64,000 nt of DNA from Wurfbainia villosa (GCA_025175895.1 CM045996.1:108427179-108491178), one strand, 5' to 3'; counted from the first letter of the stretch, positions 1 to 11,329 are shown. Made by a program: numbers and translations. Notes: generated by a model from the letters alone, not told the origin.

Positions 1-8
1 ATTAGGCC

Positions 9-19
9 AAGTGGGAGTC
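9..19 (+). other. Polypurine tract of copia element Z
   Basis: AAGTGGGAGTC lies directly before an LTR beginning TGTTAG. This is the usual primer for plus-strand DNA synthesis in Ty1-copia elements. Bases 1-8 are the last visible part of the internal region of Z; the rest is left of the window. Confidence 0.75.
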
Positions 20-2236
20 TGTTAGTAATATATGAGAGATGTCCTAAGGCAATCGCCTTATGTATGAACCATTTATATGTTAAATGAAGATTCACTATTT
101 GAGTATACATGTTTCATGTATTTGATTGGATCTTAAACTCATTTACTGAATGTCCATGATAAGATTCACAGCATGAGAGAATTTGTGATTGGATCACAAC
201 TAGTGAGTATCTCTACATGTGTAATTATGATGTATCGGAATTATCCCTAGTCGATCAATTGATGGATTTGGACACCATCAATTCTGTCGAGACTAGCACG
301 AGGTATACTCCTTGGTGTATCCAAGCAGCTGATTCTCACTGGCTGGAGACATTGTGATGTCCGGAGTTAATCGTGGATGCTAGTTATGGTAACTAGTTCA
401 TTGGAGTGACCTAGTAAGACTTCATATGGTTCTCTGCATATATAGATATGTCAATGAAGTTCTTACTGTAGCTTAAGTGCGATGTTCCTTTGACTTGCGG
501 TATTCAAGTCATCTTGATCATGGAGACTTATGCTTTGACATCTTAAGCAAACATCTCTAAGGAGATGTGGACCCGGGATGATTGGGTATAAGTTGAAATG
601 ATCAAAGGTGTTTGAATAGCCTATAAAGGATTCACCACTCCTTGCGAGGAGATGTATACCCATGGCCTCTCGTCGGATTGTTACTAAAGTCTTTGGCCAA
701 AGCATTACATGTTTAGAGTAAGGTACTCTTCGATACATGTTGAGTAACTAGAATCCTTAGGACGAGGAAATGATACTTGGGCTAGGTGTGACGTAGTCAG
801 CCTAGTGGGGACTGACACTATAGACCATGTCCTGAACCAAGTGGGTATAAGATGAGTGAAGGGAATGGGGCACGATTCATTCGAGCTACTGAAGGGTTTG
901 AGAAATAGTTCTGGATCAACCGTTGATCTTTTCGGTTAATTGGGGATCATGATGTACTACTAGGTGCCACTCATGATCGTTCTATAATTAATGGTTAATT
1001 ATAGATGGCCAACATAAACCGAGAACCTATTTGGTCACACGCACAACGAGCGTAATCCAAAGGATTTAAAACGAGCTTGAGAATGGGATTCTCAGACCGA
1101 GAGAAACTAGGTTTGGTTGGACCAAACATAAAGCGAGCATGAAATCGTTTCAGTCGCAATGGAAGCGTGGATGGGCCGTGTCTTATGAAGACATAATGGA
1201 TGAAGCAAAATGGTTTGGTTCTAATCCAATGGAGGAGAATAAACCAAAGGGTTTGGTTTATTTTAAACGAATGAACCAAAAGTTGGTTCGGTTCGTTTTA
1301 ACTTAAAATAAACCATCATGGTTTGGTTTATTTTAACTTATCTTAATGGAGCGGGTTAACGGGCCTAATGGTTATGATCAATAACCATTAAGAGAATTAG
1401 TTCTCTATAAAAGAGGGCTTAATGGATAATTAAGCCTTAATCCAAAACCCTTGCCCTATGGTTGCCGCCCACCTCATCCTTGGAGATTTCGGCGCCAACC
1501 CTAGGTGTGCCACCCAGCTTGTTGTTCCGCCGTCCATCTCCTTGCCGGCGTCCAAGCTTCAGCCGGTGAACCCTCCGGCGACCCTCCGGTGATCTTCCTA
1601 GGCCTCGGTGAAAAGGTGAGCACTTGGCTTCCTTGTTTTGGCCGGCGCCTACTCCTCCACCAAGCTGTCCAGTTTTCTGGACAGCTTCTTCTCCTCTCGT
1701 CGGAGCGTCGTTTGGACGACGGTTAGAGCTCCGACAGTGGCTAACTTACCGTGGATTCGATCTCCAGTAATCCTCTGAGGTGGAGGACGAAGGATTCGTC
1801 AATTGGTTGACGAATACCTCTCCGGAGAAGCGAGTTTTGAGAACTCGTATTAGGATCCGAATTTGGATTCGGATCGTGATCATCTCTCGATCACGTCGTC
1901 TTCAACACGAGGCTAGTAACCCGTACGAAGACGAAGCTCGTGGCTTAGCGAAGTCATCCCGAGGAACTCAGCGTGGATACGGATAGAGACGATTCTAGCG
2001 AGGATCGTTCCGGTTGATGCCGTTCCCGCTACACGTCATACGAAAGGTATAACGTAGATAAATTTCCTTTTATTGCAAATTTAAATTTATGGTTATGTCT
2101 ACACTTGTTGTAATATGCATGCGTGTGTTGTGTGTGTTGTAATAAATGTAGATCTATTATTTTTATTGCTTCCGCTGTGTTCATGTTTACGAAACATCAT
2201 CGAACACACACACGCCGCGGTGTGGGAAACCCAACA
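20..2236 (+). repeat. 3' LTR of Ty1-copia element Z
   Basis: This 2217-bp LTR starts TGTTAGTAAT and ends AACCCAACA. It follows a polypurine tract, so it is a 3' LTR on the plus strand. The right end is set by a jump into sequence matching the A-family LTR (GCCCTCCGTACGTGG), and the likely 5-bp target duplication is GTTTG at 2237-2241. The left half of the element is outside the window, so the duplication cannot be confirmed. Short reading frames inside it (for example 1505-1726) match nothing I recognise and I treat them as chance. Confidence 0.8.
1404..1413 (+). promoter_or_regulatory. TATA box of the Z LTR
   Basis: TCTATAAAAG sits about 1.38 kb into the LTR of Z, where the U3/R boundary is expected. 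It is the best TATA match in this LTR. Confidence 0.55.
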
Positions 2237-2443
2237 GTTTGCCCTCCGTACGTGGTCAAGGACCACTAGGGCCTTGGAGTAGTAGCCTTCGACTACGAAC
2301 CAAGTAAAACCCTTGTGTCTATTGTCTCGCTTTTTTTGTTTTTATCTTCCGCTGTGTCTACTCGCATTTTAACGAACGATTTTGAACGAAAAATTTCTAT
2401 CGCTATTCACCCCCCCCCCTCTAGAGATCCGCTCGATCCAACA
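2237..2443 (+). repeat. 3' end of a Sirevirus (A-family) LTR
   Basis: The 207 bp match the reverse complement of the LTR ends of element A (10850-11050 and 18334-18540): the block with CGTACGTGGTCAAGGACCAC, the CTATTCACCCCC run, and the end CGATCCAACA. It is the remnant, right of Z, of an A-family LTR that inserted into the gypsy LTR G and was then split by Z. The piece left of Z is outside the window. Confidence 0.8.
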
Positions 2444-3536
2444 AGATATACTTTTGTAAAGCCTATTTAGACTATCTACTATAAAGAAATTAATGGGTTT
2501 AAATGTTAAACGTTTAATTTTTCTCGCCGATTTCCCTTCCGTTTTCCCTCGATCCATGTTTTCTTCTCCGCCCGATCCTCTTTTTCTCTTCACATCCTCG
2601 ATCCCTTCTTTCTCTCTGCCCAAACTACTCCGCCTCCATGCCGTTCGCCAGCATGCAACTGCTGTCGCAAGGGCAATCCATGTTGCTCGCCACCACACCG
2701 CTATCGTCGCGAGAGTGATCCATTGTCGCCACCGCCTCCTTGATGTGCTCTGCCAATCCGGAAGGCAGCGAGCGCTAACAGCCTCCCTCTTCCACCGGCT
2801 ACCATCGCCTGCCTCGTCGTCGCCATTAGTTGACCGTCGTCTCTTCTCTTCCAGTCGACGCACGACCTCTTCTATTCCAGCCGATCGCGCCTTCCTCTGC
2901 TCGATATGTTTTCTTTTCGTTGTGGATTTTTCTCTCCTTCCATTGTTGTTCTTCTCACGATCTTTGCAGCAGTCATCCTTGGGATCGTCAAGATCTTGGC
3001 CTTGCCGGAGTTGATGCCCTCTCGATGGAGCATTATACCGATCACCATCTTTTTCCTTCTTCTCGCAAGATTAGTTTCCGTTGTTGCTCGAATCAGCTGG
3101 GAAGCTCAGATCTACCTCTTTCCTCATCTTTCTCCGCAGCGTACCCAATTGAGTTGCCAACAATCTGTTGAAGGAGATGGGTGTTATTAAATTGGAGGAG
3201 TTCTGTGGTGATGCTTTATGTACTGTCGTGGGAGTTGTGAATTGTCCATTTGGTGGCTTATACCTTTTCACCCAGCTGTGATCTTGGATTCTTGGTAAGT
3301 AGATTGGGATGGTTTATGATTGTTGCAATCAGATCTTGTTTTGTTATGGTGGGGTGGTATATTAAATTGTTTGTGGATGGGCTGAATGTTGTAGGTTGGC
3401 TATGTGTAGTTATGGATTGGATTTTCTAGATGGAATGTGAATGATTGGTTTGGGGTCAAGTATGTTTTGGTTTGAATATTATGAATATGAGATTATACTT
3501 ATAGTAATCTTATGGGTGGTATTTTCGGCTGGGTTG
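2444..3536 (+). repeat. 5' LTR of Ty3-gypsy element G, segment 1
   Basis: From about 2449 this segment is colinear with 52636-53660, the 3' LTR of G, starting CTTTTGTAAAGCC. The first roughly 160 bp of the LTR are missing because the A-family LTR sits there. The segment is C-rich and has overlapping reading frames on both strands (2369-2863, 2493-3014); these are not conserved as proteins between the two copies, so I do not call genes. It stops where element C is inserted. Confidence 0.8.
2643..2723 (+). repeat. Tandem duplication, 42-bp period, in the G 5' LTR
   Basis: Two 39-bp units that start GTTCGCC/GCTCGCC and end ATCCAT are spaced 42 bp apart. The 3' LTR copy (52820-52865) has only one unit, so this is a duplication private to the 5' copy or a loss from the 3' copy. 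Confidence 0.7.
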
Positions 3537-4169
3537 TGTTGGGGCAATCGGCCCAGGACTCGAGTTTTACTCGAACTGTATTTTGATGTTAGACAAATCG
3601 CATGACATTGGATTGTCATGGAAAGTCCAACATGGGTTGCCCACGTAAGTCCAAGTTTGTAGCCTTGGCAGTGAAAGTCCAAGCATGGGGCTTGGCATGG
3701 AAAATCCAAGCATGAAGCTTGGTGTGGGAAGTCTTGAGGACTTCGCAAGTTCACTAGGCTCGGGGTCCTTGAGTCGGTGAAGGATGGCATTGCGAAGTCA
3801 TGCGCTTGGTACATCCGAGGGACCGCTGGACGGGGAGCGAATGGAGTGAGGCCCAAGGGAAGCATACTTTGAGGGCAAGAGACACGAAAGATGGCATTGC
3901 AAAGTCGTGAGCTTGGTGCATCCGAGGGACGTAGGCAGAGGGAAGAGAGCTTCCGTGGGAAACTCCATGAGAGGATGAGGTGGACTTGGCCAAGGGACTA
4001 AGACTGAGTGTTGGAGGCTCAAACGTGATGTTTGAGAGTTTACCCGATGGTCGGATGCTCAAACAACTTTGTCTTTGAGGTTTTACCCGACATCAGTCGA
4101 TAGGCAAAAGGTGTCAGTCAACTGCTCTAGGTCGATTGGACTCGACCGGTGTTTGACTGACCAGGTTCT

Positions 4170-4435
4170 GGCTAAACAGTCGACTGTTGAGGGAGGGTAG
4201 TCGACTGCTGATGCCATTAGTCGACTGATGATGGAGATCAATCAACTGATTGGGGCGAATTCAGCTACAGAAGGTTTACCAGTCGAGTGCTCACGACGAC
4301 CACTCGACTGATGGGATCATCAGTCGACTGATGATGGATCCGTTAGCTTTTGGCCAGCATGGATCATGTCGTTATGAGACAACGGCTACAGGACCAGTCG
4401 ACTGTTGGTCACGATCAGTCGACTGATGGGCGCAG
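4170..4435. repeat. Cluster of CAGTCGACTG-type palindromes in the C 5' LTR
   Basis: Repeated copies of (A)TCAGTCGACTGAT and one-sided variants such as CAGTCGAGTG lie upstream of the TATA box. The core GTCGAC is self-complementary. The 3' LTR has the matching cluster at about 8810-9085. Clusters of short palindromes in this position are a known trait of Sirevirus LTRs; their role is not established. Confidence 0.8.
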
Positions 4436-4451
4436 AATCAGCTCGATGCAG

Positions 4452-4461
4452 GTTATAAATG
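4452..4461 (+). promoter_or_regulatory. TATA box of the C 5' LTR
   Basis: GTTATAAATG lies just downstream of the palindrome cluster, with the matching GTTATAAATA in the 3' LTR at 9105-9114. It would drive the genomic RNA of element C. Confidence 0.55.
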
Positions 4462-4951
4462 AAGCTCGAGATGGAGGATTTCGCCAAGACTTTTGGGATG
4501 ATTTTGGAGGGGAATTGTTGTTGCATTCCAGACCTTCAAGAGCAAACAAAAGCAAGCAACAAGCAAGTGATCAAAAGCAATCGGTGAAAAGTTTTCTTTT
4601 GTATTGTATTTGTATTCTTGTTTGTACTTCATGTATTACCATGTAATTGCTTTTATGAGGTTTCTCCACCTCCGACATGTTGTCGAGAAGAAGTGTTAGT
4701 TAATGTCGTGCGCATAACTAGAGCTCGGTCAGCTCGCCCGTGGAGTAGGAACCATTCAGTTCCGAACCATGTATATCGTGTGTATTTGTGTGTGCTTGTG
4801 TTGTTGTTAGTATTTCTATTTGTTTCTATTGTTTCCGCTGCACTAACGACAATTGTAGACAAGCGATGCACGACGAACGATCATATTCCACCGTACAAGG
4901 ATTGAGGGCTATTCACCCCCCTCTTTAGCCAGCCACATACATTCCAACAAG

Positions 4952-4964
4952 TGGTATCAGAGTC
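4952..4964 (+). other. Primer-binding site of element C
   Basis: TGGTATCAGAGTC begins 2 bp after the LTR end. It matches the complement of the 3' end of plant initiator tRNA-Met except near its 3' end. Confidence 0.85.
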
Positions 4965-5007
4965 AGGTCGCTTGTCGAGGACTATTCGCCAACACAAGCA
5001 TGACAAA

Positions 5008-5760
5008 ATGGCCGGCTACAACCTCCAGCCACTAAAATTTTAAGGAGATTTTCAATGGTGGAGAAGAAAAATGGTGGTATATCTAGAAACAGATTTTGAT
5101 ATTATGTTAATTCTAGAAAACAGTTTCAAAATGCCTAGGGATGAAGAAAATAGGCAAATTGAGAAGTCAATGTGGACCAAGGACCAAATGAAGGATTTCA
5201 AGACAAATCTCAATGTAATTACATTGCTTAGTGATTTGATTCCTAACAATATTTGGTCTAGGTTAGGAGAATATAGGGATGCTAAGGACCTATGGGACAA
5301 GGTGATAAAATTTCATGAAGAGCCCACATTGGTCCATAAAGAGGAAGAATGCCCATCAACATCCGGATCCGAGGATGTTGAAGAATTGCCATCCACCTTT
5401 GATGATGTCGATGATTTGGTGGAGACCTCCACCTCTAGCGTTGAGGGGGAGGAGAGGCCTTCCATCCATGAAAAAGTTCAAGAAGAAGCTTCAACATCCG
5501 AGAGAAGCGAAAATTCCCTAGGTAACTCAAGTATTATGATTATAAATAAAAATCATATAACATGCTTTGAGTGCAGGGAACAAGGGCACTATAAAAGTAA
5601 GTGTCCCAAGAAGAAGAAGAAGGCTCAACTGACACCAAAAGCCAAAAAATATCGGAGTCCCCACAATTAGAAGCAAGGAGCACATTGTGTGCTTCAAATG
5701 CAACCAAAGGGGGCATTATAAAAGCCAATGCCCTAGGGGGAGGAAGAAAGGGTAAGAAGG
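5008..5760 (+). pseudogene. Gag N-terminal part and CCHC knuckles of element C, broken
   Basis: Gag forms the particle that packages the element RNA. The likely start is the ATG at 5008; a TAA at 5041 breaks it after 11 codons, and the frame is then open to 5670. This part has a charged N-terminal half with a Sirevirus-like start (WWRRKMVVYLETDFD), an acidic Ser-rich middle, and a CX2CX4HX4C zinc knuckle (CFECREQGHYKSKC, about 5571-5612). A second knuckle (CFKCNQRGHYKSQC) follows at about 5690-5731 in another frame, so at least one frameshift separates them. Zinc knuckles bind nucleic acid. The N-terminal domain is shorter than in the Gag of A or D. Confidence 0.75.
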
Positions 5761-5831
5761 TGTATCACATTTAGGGGGGAGCTTCCAAAGCTAACCCTAA
5801 GGTAAATTAAATTAATGCACCTTCAATTTCT

Positions 5832-6473
5832 ATGACTTATAAGCATGCTAAAAATTATTTTAGTTCACTTACTATTATCAATGAAAAGCATGCTAATAGG
5901 AATAAATATGTTTGTTTAGGTGGCAAGCATGTTAGTTTATCTAAGGACAAACCTAGACACCATAATTCTAGACCTATATTGCCTAGGAAGTCTATAAGGA
6001 GAATAGAAGAAAAATTGGGCATTAACCCCAAGAAATATAGGAATATGCCTAAAAAGAAAAACAATTCCCAAAAATCTAATGATAGATCAAAATTGGAAAG
6101 ATTAGAGGTGGAGAATCGAGCCTTGAGGTCAAGGCTAGAAAAATTGGAAAAGACCCTTAAAATTATGAAAAAATCATTTAAGGGGTCTAGTGATCAAAAT
6201 TTAAGGCCTAGGAAACAAGAAATGTCCAAGGGCAAGAAAGGTTTGGGTCACAAACCTATGTCCTACCATAATGTCCCATTTAATTATGGAACAATTTCTA
6301 GTTCTAGGAAAACCAAGGCTAATAGGGAAGTTATCCCTAAGACTAGCCATGGTGTGTGTTTAGTGGCTAAGGACTTAAGAAAAAACAAGAAAGCCACTAA
6401 GAAGGTCAAAGGAGGAGTCACCTCTAGAGTTGACCTAGGAAAGACCCAAATGACTAATGTGTCAAAACCTTAA
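5832..6473 (+). CDS. Gag C-terminal open frame of element C (coiled coil)
   Basis: This is an open frame of 213 residues, very rich in Lys and Arg. Residues about 85-115 form a heptad-type coiled coil (LERLEVENRALRSRLEKLEK). Gag of A has the similar EKLEVENSLLESQVEDL, and Gag of D has EENDKLRDEVSELKACL at the matching place, so I read this as the C-terminal part of the same Gag, now in a third frame after the knuckles. A coiled coil in the C-terminal part of Gag is typical of Sireviruses. The basic tail (about 120-213) could bind RNA, which is inference. The ATG at 5832 is only the first Met of the frame. Whether it is translated on its own is unknown. Confidence 0.6.
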   Translation: MTYKHAKNYFSSLTIINEKHANRNKYVCLGGKHVSLSKDKPRHHNSRPILPRKSIRRIEEKLGINPKKYRNMPKKKNNSQKSNDRSKLERLEVENRALRSRLEKLEKTLKIMKKSFKGSSDQNLRPRKQEMSKGKKGLGHKPMSYHNVPFNYGTISSSRKTKANREVIPKTSHGVCLVAKDLRKNKKATKKVKGGVTSRVDLGKTQMTNVSKP

Positions 6474-8155
6474 AGGGTCATTAGAAAGGTATCTAGGGAA
6501 GTTATACCTAGTGAATACCTAGTTAACCCAAGGAGCTCCAATAGGTATTGGGTTCCTAGAAGCGTGATCGATTCACGCTAAATGGGTTAGGGTGTGTCAA
6601 CCCTAAGTGGACGGGTAGTTAACCTAGCCATGGTGAGTTGACACATTAGGATGTGCCAATGTGGTTTGAGAAGATAAAAAATGATTAAATTTGCACAACT
6701 AGGTCTTAGAAGTATTGGTGTGCCATTTTTGGGTTTGTGACACACTAAGGGGATAATGGCATTAAGGCAAAAATGGACTTAATCCTAGAAATGACAATTT
6801 GAGTCTAACACTTAGGTATTCAATACCTTAGTATTTTATAATTGTCATGCTTTGTTTGCCTTGCCATGACATGACATCATATTTATTATTATCATATAAA
6901 ATGTCATGATCATTTTTAGGGTTATTTCTATATGTCATGTATGCTTAGATTTCATTCATATGCCATGGCATCATGATTTTGGCACATGTTTTATTTTTGT
7001 TATCATTATGCCATAATCATCATTCTTGCATAAATAAAATGAATTTAAGGACTAAGACATGATTTGAAGTCTCATGCATAAGGGAATCAAATAATGTTGC
7101 CTAGAGATATATATGAAACCCTAAATAACAAAGTCCCCACATCTCACTACTATTTGACTTGTATGTGTTTTACACATGTAGATACAAGTGAGATGTTTAG
7201 GAAAAAGAAATTAAAGGTTTTGAAAACATTTCAAAAACATTTTGAAAAACCTTGGTGACCTCTATCTTTTGATAGCAATCACCATTGAATGAGATGATAC
7301 AAAGAGGGCTTAATATTGAAGCTTTTCTTAACTTTTGAACTTTGTATCAATCTCACTAATTTGTGGGTAAAATAATTTTCTAATTTTTACCCATAATCAT
7401 TATAATAAGTAATTCATACAAAATTTCATAATTTTTCAACTTATGTATATTTACTTATGAATTTTAGAAATTCATTTCTGAAAAACCTGAAAATTACATT
7501 TGCAGTTATCGATTATCTTGCCATGAAGGCGGTCGACGAGGGCATGATCATTGGTATCGTCTGATGGACTACCCGAGCTGATTTCGGGTAAACCATGGTG
7601 GTTAGGCCCATGTTTAGCCATGTTTTGGTCCCCTAACCACTCCTAACCCTAGGACATGTTTGGGAGAGCATTAGAAAGGGTGAAATTCCATTGGATATGG
7701 AATAGGAGAAGTGTTTAGGGTAAGTATCAATTTTAAGGTGGATGAGAATTGTTGAACTTTGCCTTAATTTTGATTGTTTAAATGTTCCTATTGGCTTAGG
7801 GACTCTCAAAGGACATTATTGGTGCAATGGTCAAGGGGGAGCAAGCCTTTAGGGGGAGGTATCCATCATGGGAAGATGGATGTATATTTTTCCTCATGGG
7901 AGGAAAATTGGGTTGCCTCTCTTAAGTGATATGGGAATTATCACTAGAAAGATTGTAGGCGTGTGTTCCTCCAAGGGAGAGATTGTAAGATCTCATTGGG
8001 ATATGAGACATTCATACTCTTGGGGAAGAACTTTTTGATGTATGTCAAAAAGGGGGAGAAGTTACCAATTGGGATAGTTGGAATTCTCATTGGGATGTGA
8101 GAATCGCCAATTGGGGATAATTGGTAGACTTGGGTTTGAGGTTTTGTCGAACATC
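6474..8155 (+). other. Non-coding internal region of element C
   Basis: About 1.7 kb of AT-rich DNA with many stops in all frames, where an autonomous Sirevirus would carry pol. I find no DTG/DSG protease, HHCC, integrase or YVDD motif. The part near 7280-7365 (GATACAAAG, then ACTTTTGA, then TTTGTATCAATCT) resembles the reverse complement of 35540-35620 in the 3' non-coding region of D, which suggests C descends from a D-like element that lost pol. Confidence 0.7.
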
Positions 8156-8169
8156 AAAAAGGGGGAGAT
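8156..8169 (+). other. Polypurine tract of element C
   Basis: AAAAAGGGGGAGAT abuts the 3' LTR start TGTTGGTGCAA. The same tract occurs in elements A and D. Confidence 0.9.
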
Positions 8170-9602
8170 TGTTGGTGCAATCGGCCCTGGACTCGAGTTT
8201 GACTCAAACTGTATTTTGATGTTAGACAAAATGCATGACATAAGATTGTCATGGGAAGTCCAACATTGGTTGGCCACGTAAGTCCAAGTGTGTAGCCTTG
8301 GCGGTGAAAGTCCAAGCATGGGGCTTGGCATGGAAAATCAAAGCATGAGGCTTGGTGTGGGAAGTCTTGAGGACTTGGAAAGTTCACTAGGCTTGGGGTC
8401 CTTGAGTCGGTGAAGGATGGCATTGCGAAGTCATACGCTTAGTGCATCCAAGGGATTGTCAGACGAAGAGCGAATGGAGTGAGGCCTAAGGTAAGCATAC
8501 TTCGAGGAAAAGAGATGGGAATGATGGCATTGCGAAGCCATGCAATTGGTGCATCCGAGGGACGTAGGCCAAGGGAAGAGAGCTTCGATGGGGAACTCCA
8601 TGAGAGGATGAAGTGGACTTGGCCAAGGGGCTAAGACTGAGTGTCGGAGGCTCAAACGTGATGTTTAAGGGTTTACCCGATGGTCGAATGCTCAAATAAC
8701 TTGGTGTTTGAGGTTTTATCCGACATCAGTCAATTGGCATAGGTGCCAGTCAACTGCTCTAGGTCGATTGGACTCGACCGATGTTCGACTGACCAAGTTC
8801 TGGCTGAACAGTCGACTGTCGAGGAAGGGCAGTTGACTACTGACACCATCAATCGACTGATGATGGAGATCAGTCGACTGATCGGGGCAAATTCAGTTAC
8901 AGAAGGTTTACTAGTCGAGTGCTCACGGCGACCACTTGACTGATGCGATCATCAGTCGACTGATGGGCATGATCAGTCGACTGATGATGGATCCATTGGC
9001 CTTTGGCCAGCATGGATCGAGTCGTTGTGAGACAATGGCTACAGGACCAGTCTACCGATGGTCACAATCAGTCGACTGATGGGCATGGAATCAGCTCGAT
9101 GTAGGTTATAAATAGAGCTCGAGATGGAGGATTTCGCCAAGACTTTTGGGGTGACTTTAGAGGGGAATTATTGTTGCATTTTAGAACTTCAAGAGCAAAC
9201 AAAAGCAAGCAATAAGAAAGTGATTAAAAGCAATCGGTGAAAAGTTTTCTTTTGTATTGTATTTGTATTCTTGTTTGTACTTCGTGTATTACCTTGTAAT
9301 TACTTGTACGAGGTTTCTCCACCTCCGATGTGTTGTCGAGAAGGAGTGTTAGTTAGTGCCGTGAGCATAACTAGAGCTCGATGAGCTCGCCTGTGGAATA
9401 GGAACCATTTGGTTCTGAACCACGTATATCATGTGTATTTACGTGTTCTTGTGTTGTTGTTAGTATTTCTATTTGTTTCTAATTTTTCAACTGCGCTAAC
9501 GACAATTGTAGACAAGCGACGCACGATGAACGATCGTATTCCATCGTACGACGATTGAGGGCTATTCACCCCCCCCTCTAGCCAGCTACATATGTTCCAA
9601 CT
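8170..9602 (+). repeat. 3' LTR of element C
   Basis: A 1433-bp copy of the 5' LTR with scattered substitutions throughout, which suggests a fairly old insertion. The last base of the expected ending CCAACA is T (CCAACT). It keeps the palindrome cluster (about 8810-9085), TATA box (9105-9114) and the CTATTCACCCCC run. Confidence 0.9.
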
Positions 9603-10032
9603 GGTTGATATGGATTGGATGGTATAGAACTGATTTTCTACCTTGGATCAAGAAGCTCTTATCCTGGATTTGGAACTAGGTAAATTCTATGAATTGTTAT
9701 TTTAACTGTAGATTGAGATGTTATTTAGTTAGCTCAATTAGCTATGATTAAATGGATAGTTTGGTACTGTGATTAATAGTTAATGAAAGAAACTATTTAG
9801 TTAGTTGATCGAGATATAAAATTGATGCGGGATTAGGATTTGATCCTAATATTAGAATTGACAGTATCATTGGATCGTATATGTTTCATTTGCAGGATGT
9901 TGATTTCGGGACCTTGATTCAAGATAGGTTCATGGACATGAAGACTATCGACATAGTCTACATAGTAGGTGGATAATTTCCTACCCTGGTCAGGTAGTTT
10001 TAATGCATGCAAATTTATATATATGATCATCT
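9603..10032 (+). repeat. 5' LTR of element G, segment 2
   Basis: It continues the gypsy LTR after element C and is colinear with 53661-53994 up to the words GATAGGTTCATGG near 9950. Beyond that the 3' copy is lost, so 9951-10032 is unique to this copy. It ends with CATCT, the target duplication of element B. Confidence 0.8.
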
Positions 10033-10070
10033 TGAAGGTTTTTGCCCGAAATCGAAGCTCTGATACCACT
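10033..10070 (-). other. Extra 38-bp tail beyond the 3' LTR of B
   Basis: On the minus strand the 3' LTR should end at ...CTACCTTCA (10071). Instead AG plus a primer-binding-site match (TGGTATCAGAGC) and about 20 more bases follow, ending with a second ACCTTCA right against the target duplication. The tail lies inside the duplication, so it was part of the DNA that integrated. Confidence 0.7.
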
Positions 10071-11329
10071 TGAAGGTAGGGAACTTTGCTTCTCACTTCA
10101 ACTCAGTCGCTTGTTCATTGTAATCCCATCAACGTCCATGGATTAAAAAAAAAATTAATCCTAGACAAAAGGGATCATCCAAGCAACCGTTTCATCGTCG
10201 TGCTATTCGATTAGAGTAGTCACTTGAACAAACTTGTTGTTCAAGCCACCAACCTCTATTCTACATATAGTCGCGGAATAAACGATGTACGGATCATCGA
10301 CTTTTGTGTTGATATTCGGAGTCGAAGTTATATTAGCCACAAAACAGAATATATAACATAAATATGATTGAAGAACAAATATAGACTACTTACAAAAGAA
10401 TATAAACAAACGTTATACCTCTTGATCTTCTATTGTATATCCTTCCTCCTTTTGGGCATCGTGTGGGTGACAATCTAGCAAAAGTCGAAGCTCCTAGATC
10501 ACCAATCTTCCTTCCTTGCTCGCTCCAAACAAAAGGAAGAATAAGAAACAAAGCACTTCTCCTTCTTTCAACCAACCACCAAGTTCCAAGCTTGGTGCTT
10601 GCCGCCGGCCAAGAAGGAGAACAAGGAGTGAAGATGAGGGTCGGCCAAAACCTACAAGGGGAAGACCCTAAGCACCGGCAAAAGATGAAGGGGAGAAGGT
10701 TGGACGCTGTCCAAGCCAAGGGGAGAAGAAGGAAGGGCGCCGGCCACCTAAGGGAGAAGAAGAAGAAGAAAAGGAAACAAATTCCTTATTTGTGGCCTCC
10801 CACTCCTAGCCTCCAAGCTTCTTGTCGTCCAACCCTAATCCTATCTTTTTGTTGGATCGATGCGGTTCGCTAGAGGGGGGGGGGTGAATAGCGAAAAACC
10901 TTTTCCTTTTTTTTTTCGTTCGTTAAAACTCGAGAGATAATTAATTGCAGTGGAAATGTAAAGTAAAAAGAGACAATGAAGTTTTTACTTGGTTCGTAGC
11001 CTTCGGCTACTACTCCAAGGCCCTAGTGGTCCTTGACCACGTACGTAGGACAAAAGCACTAAAGGAACTCCTCCTCGTTAGAGGTAGGAGTTAATCGATA
11101 CAAGAAGGAAAAAGCTTGAGGTAGAGGGACACTCCCCCTCTCCTCGTATATGATAAAAGCTCCGAAAAGAAATGAACTTAAATAAGAGATAAAAAAAAAT
11201 GACGTTACAATAGAAAGGAATTTAAGACCTAGTCGTCAGAGAGAAACCACTTCGTGGTCGAAAAGTTGTAGCTTGGCGGAGGCTTTTTGGAAGCTTTTGA
11301 ATGATGAAGAAACCCTAGGTTTGGCCCTC

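Larger units (their letters stand above)
3537..4949 (+). repeat. 5' LTR of element C
   Basis: It starts TGTTGGGGCAATCG and ends ATTCCAACA. In order it holds CCAAG/CTTGG short repeats (3655-3735), a cluster of CAGTCGACTG palindromes (about 4170-4435), a TATA box and the CTATTCACCCCC signature near the end. The same blocks occur in the same order in the LTRs of D. Confidence 0.9.
3537..9602 (+). mobile_element. Element C: gag-only non-autonomous Sirevirus
   Basis: This 6066-bp element has two LTRs of 1413 and 1433 bp, a primer-binding site, a polypurine tract and a perfect 5-bp target duplication GGTTG (3532-3536 and 9603-9607). The uninterrupted site occurs in the paralogous 3' LTR of G near 53660. 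The internal region is about 3.2 kb, codes only for Gag pieces and has no recognisable protease, integrase or reverse transcriptase. It would need another element's enzymes to move. LTR layout, coiled-coil Gag and AAAAAGGGGGAGAT tract place it with the Sireviruses. Confidence 0.9.

Noticed and set aside
463..738. Small open frames in the Z, G, H and I LTRs and leaders (for example 463-738, 995-1279, 29263-30061, 56433-56977)
   Set aside because: No recognisable domain, no conservation between LTR copies, and lengths as expected by chance.
2493..3014. Overlapping open frames on both strands in the G LTR (also 52610-53281)
   Set aside because: The protein reading differs between the two LTR copies, with indels not in multiples of three. 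They follow from the C-rich, stop-poor composition.
9951..10070. A second, truncated B internal region left of the 3' LTR of B (tandem LTR array)
   Set aside because: CATCT at 10028-10032 matches the right flank exactly and the gypsy LTR is continuous across it, so only 38 bp, not an internal region, lie outside the LTR.
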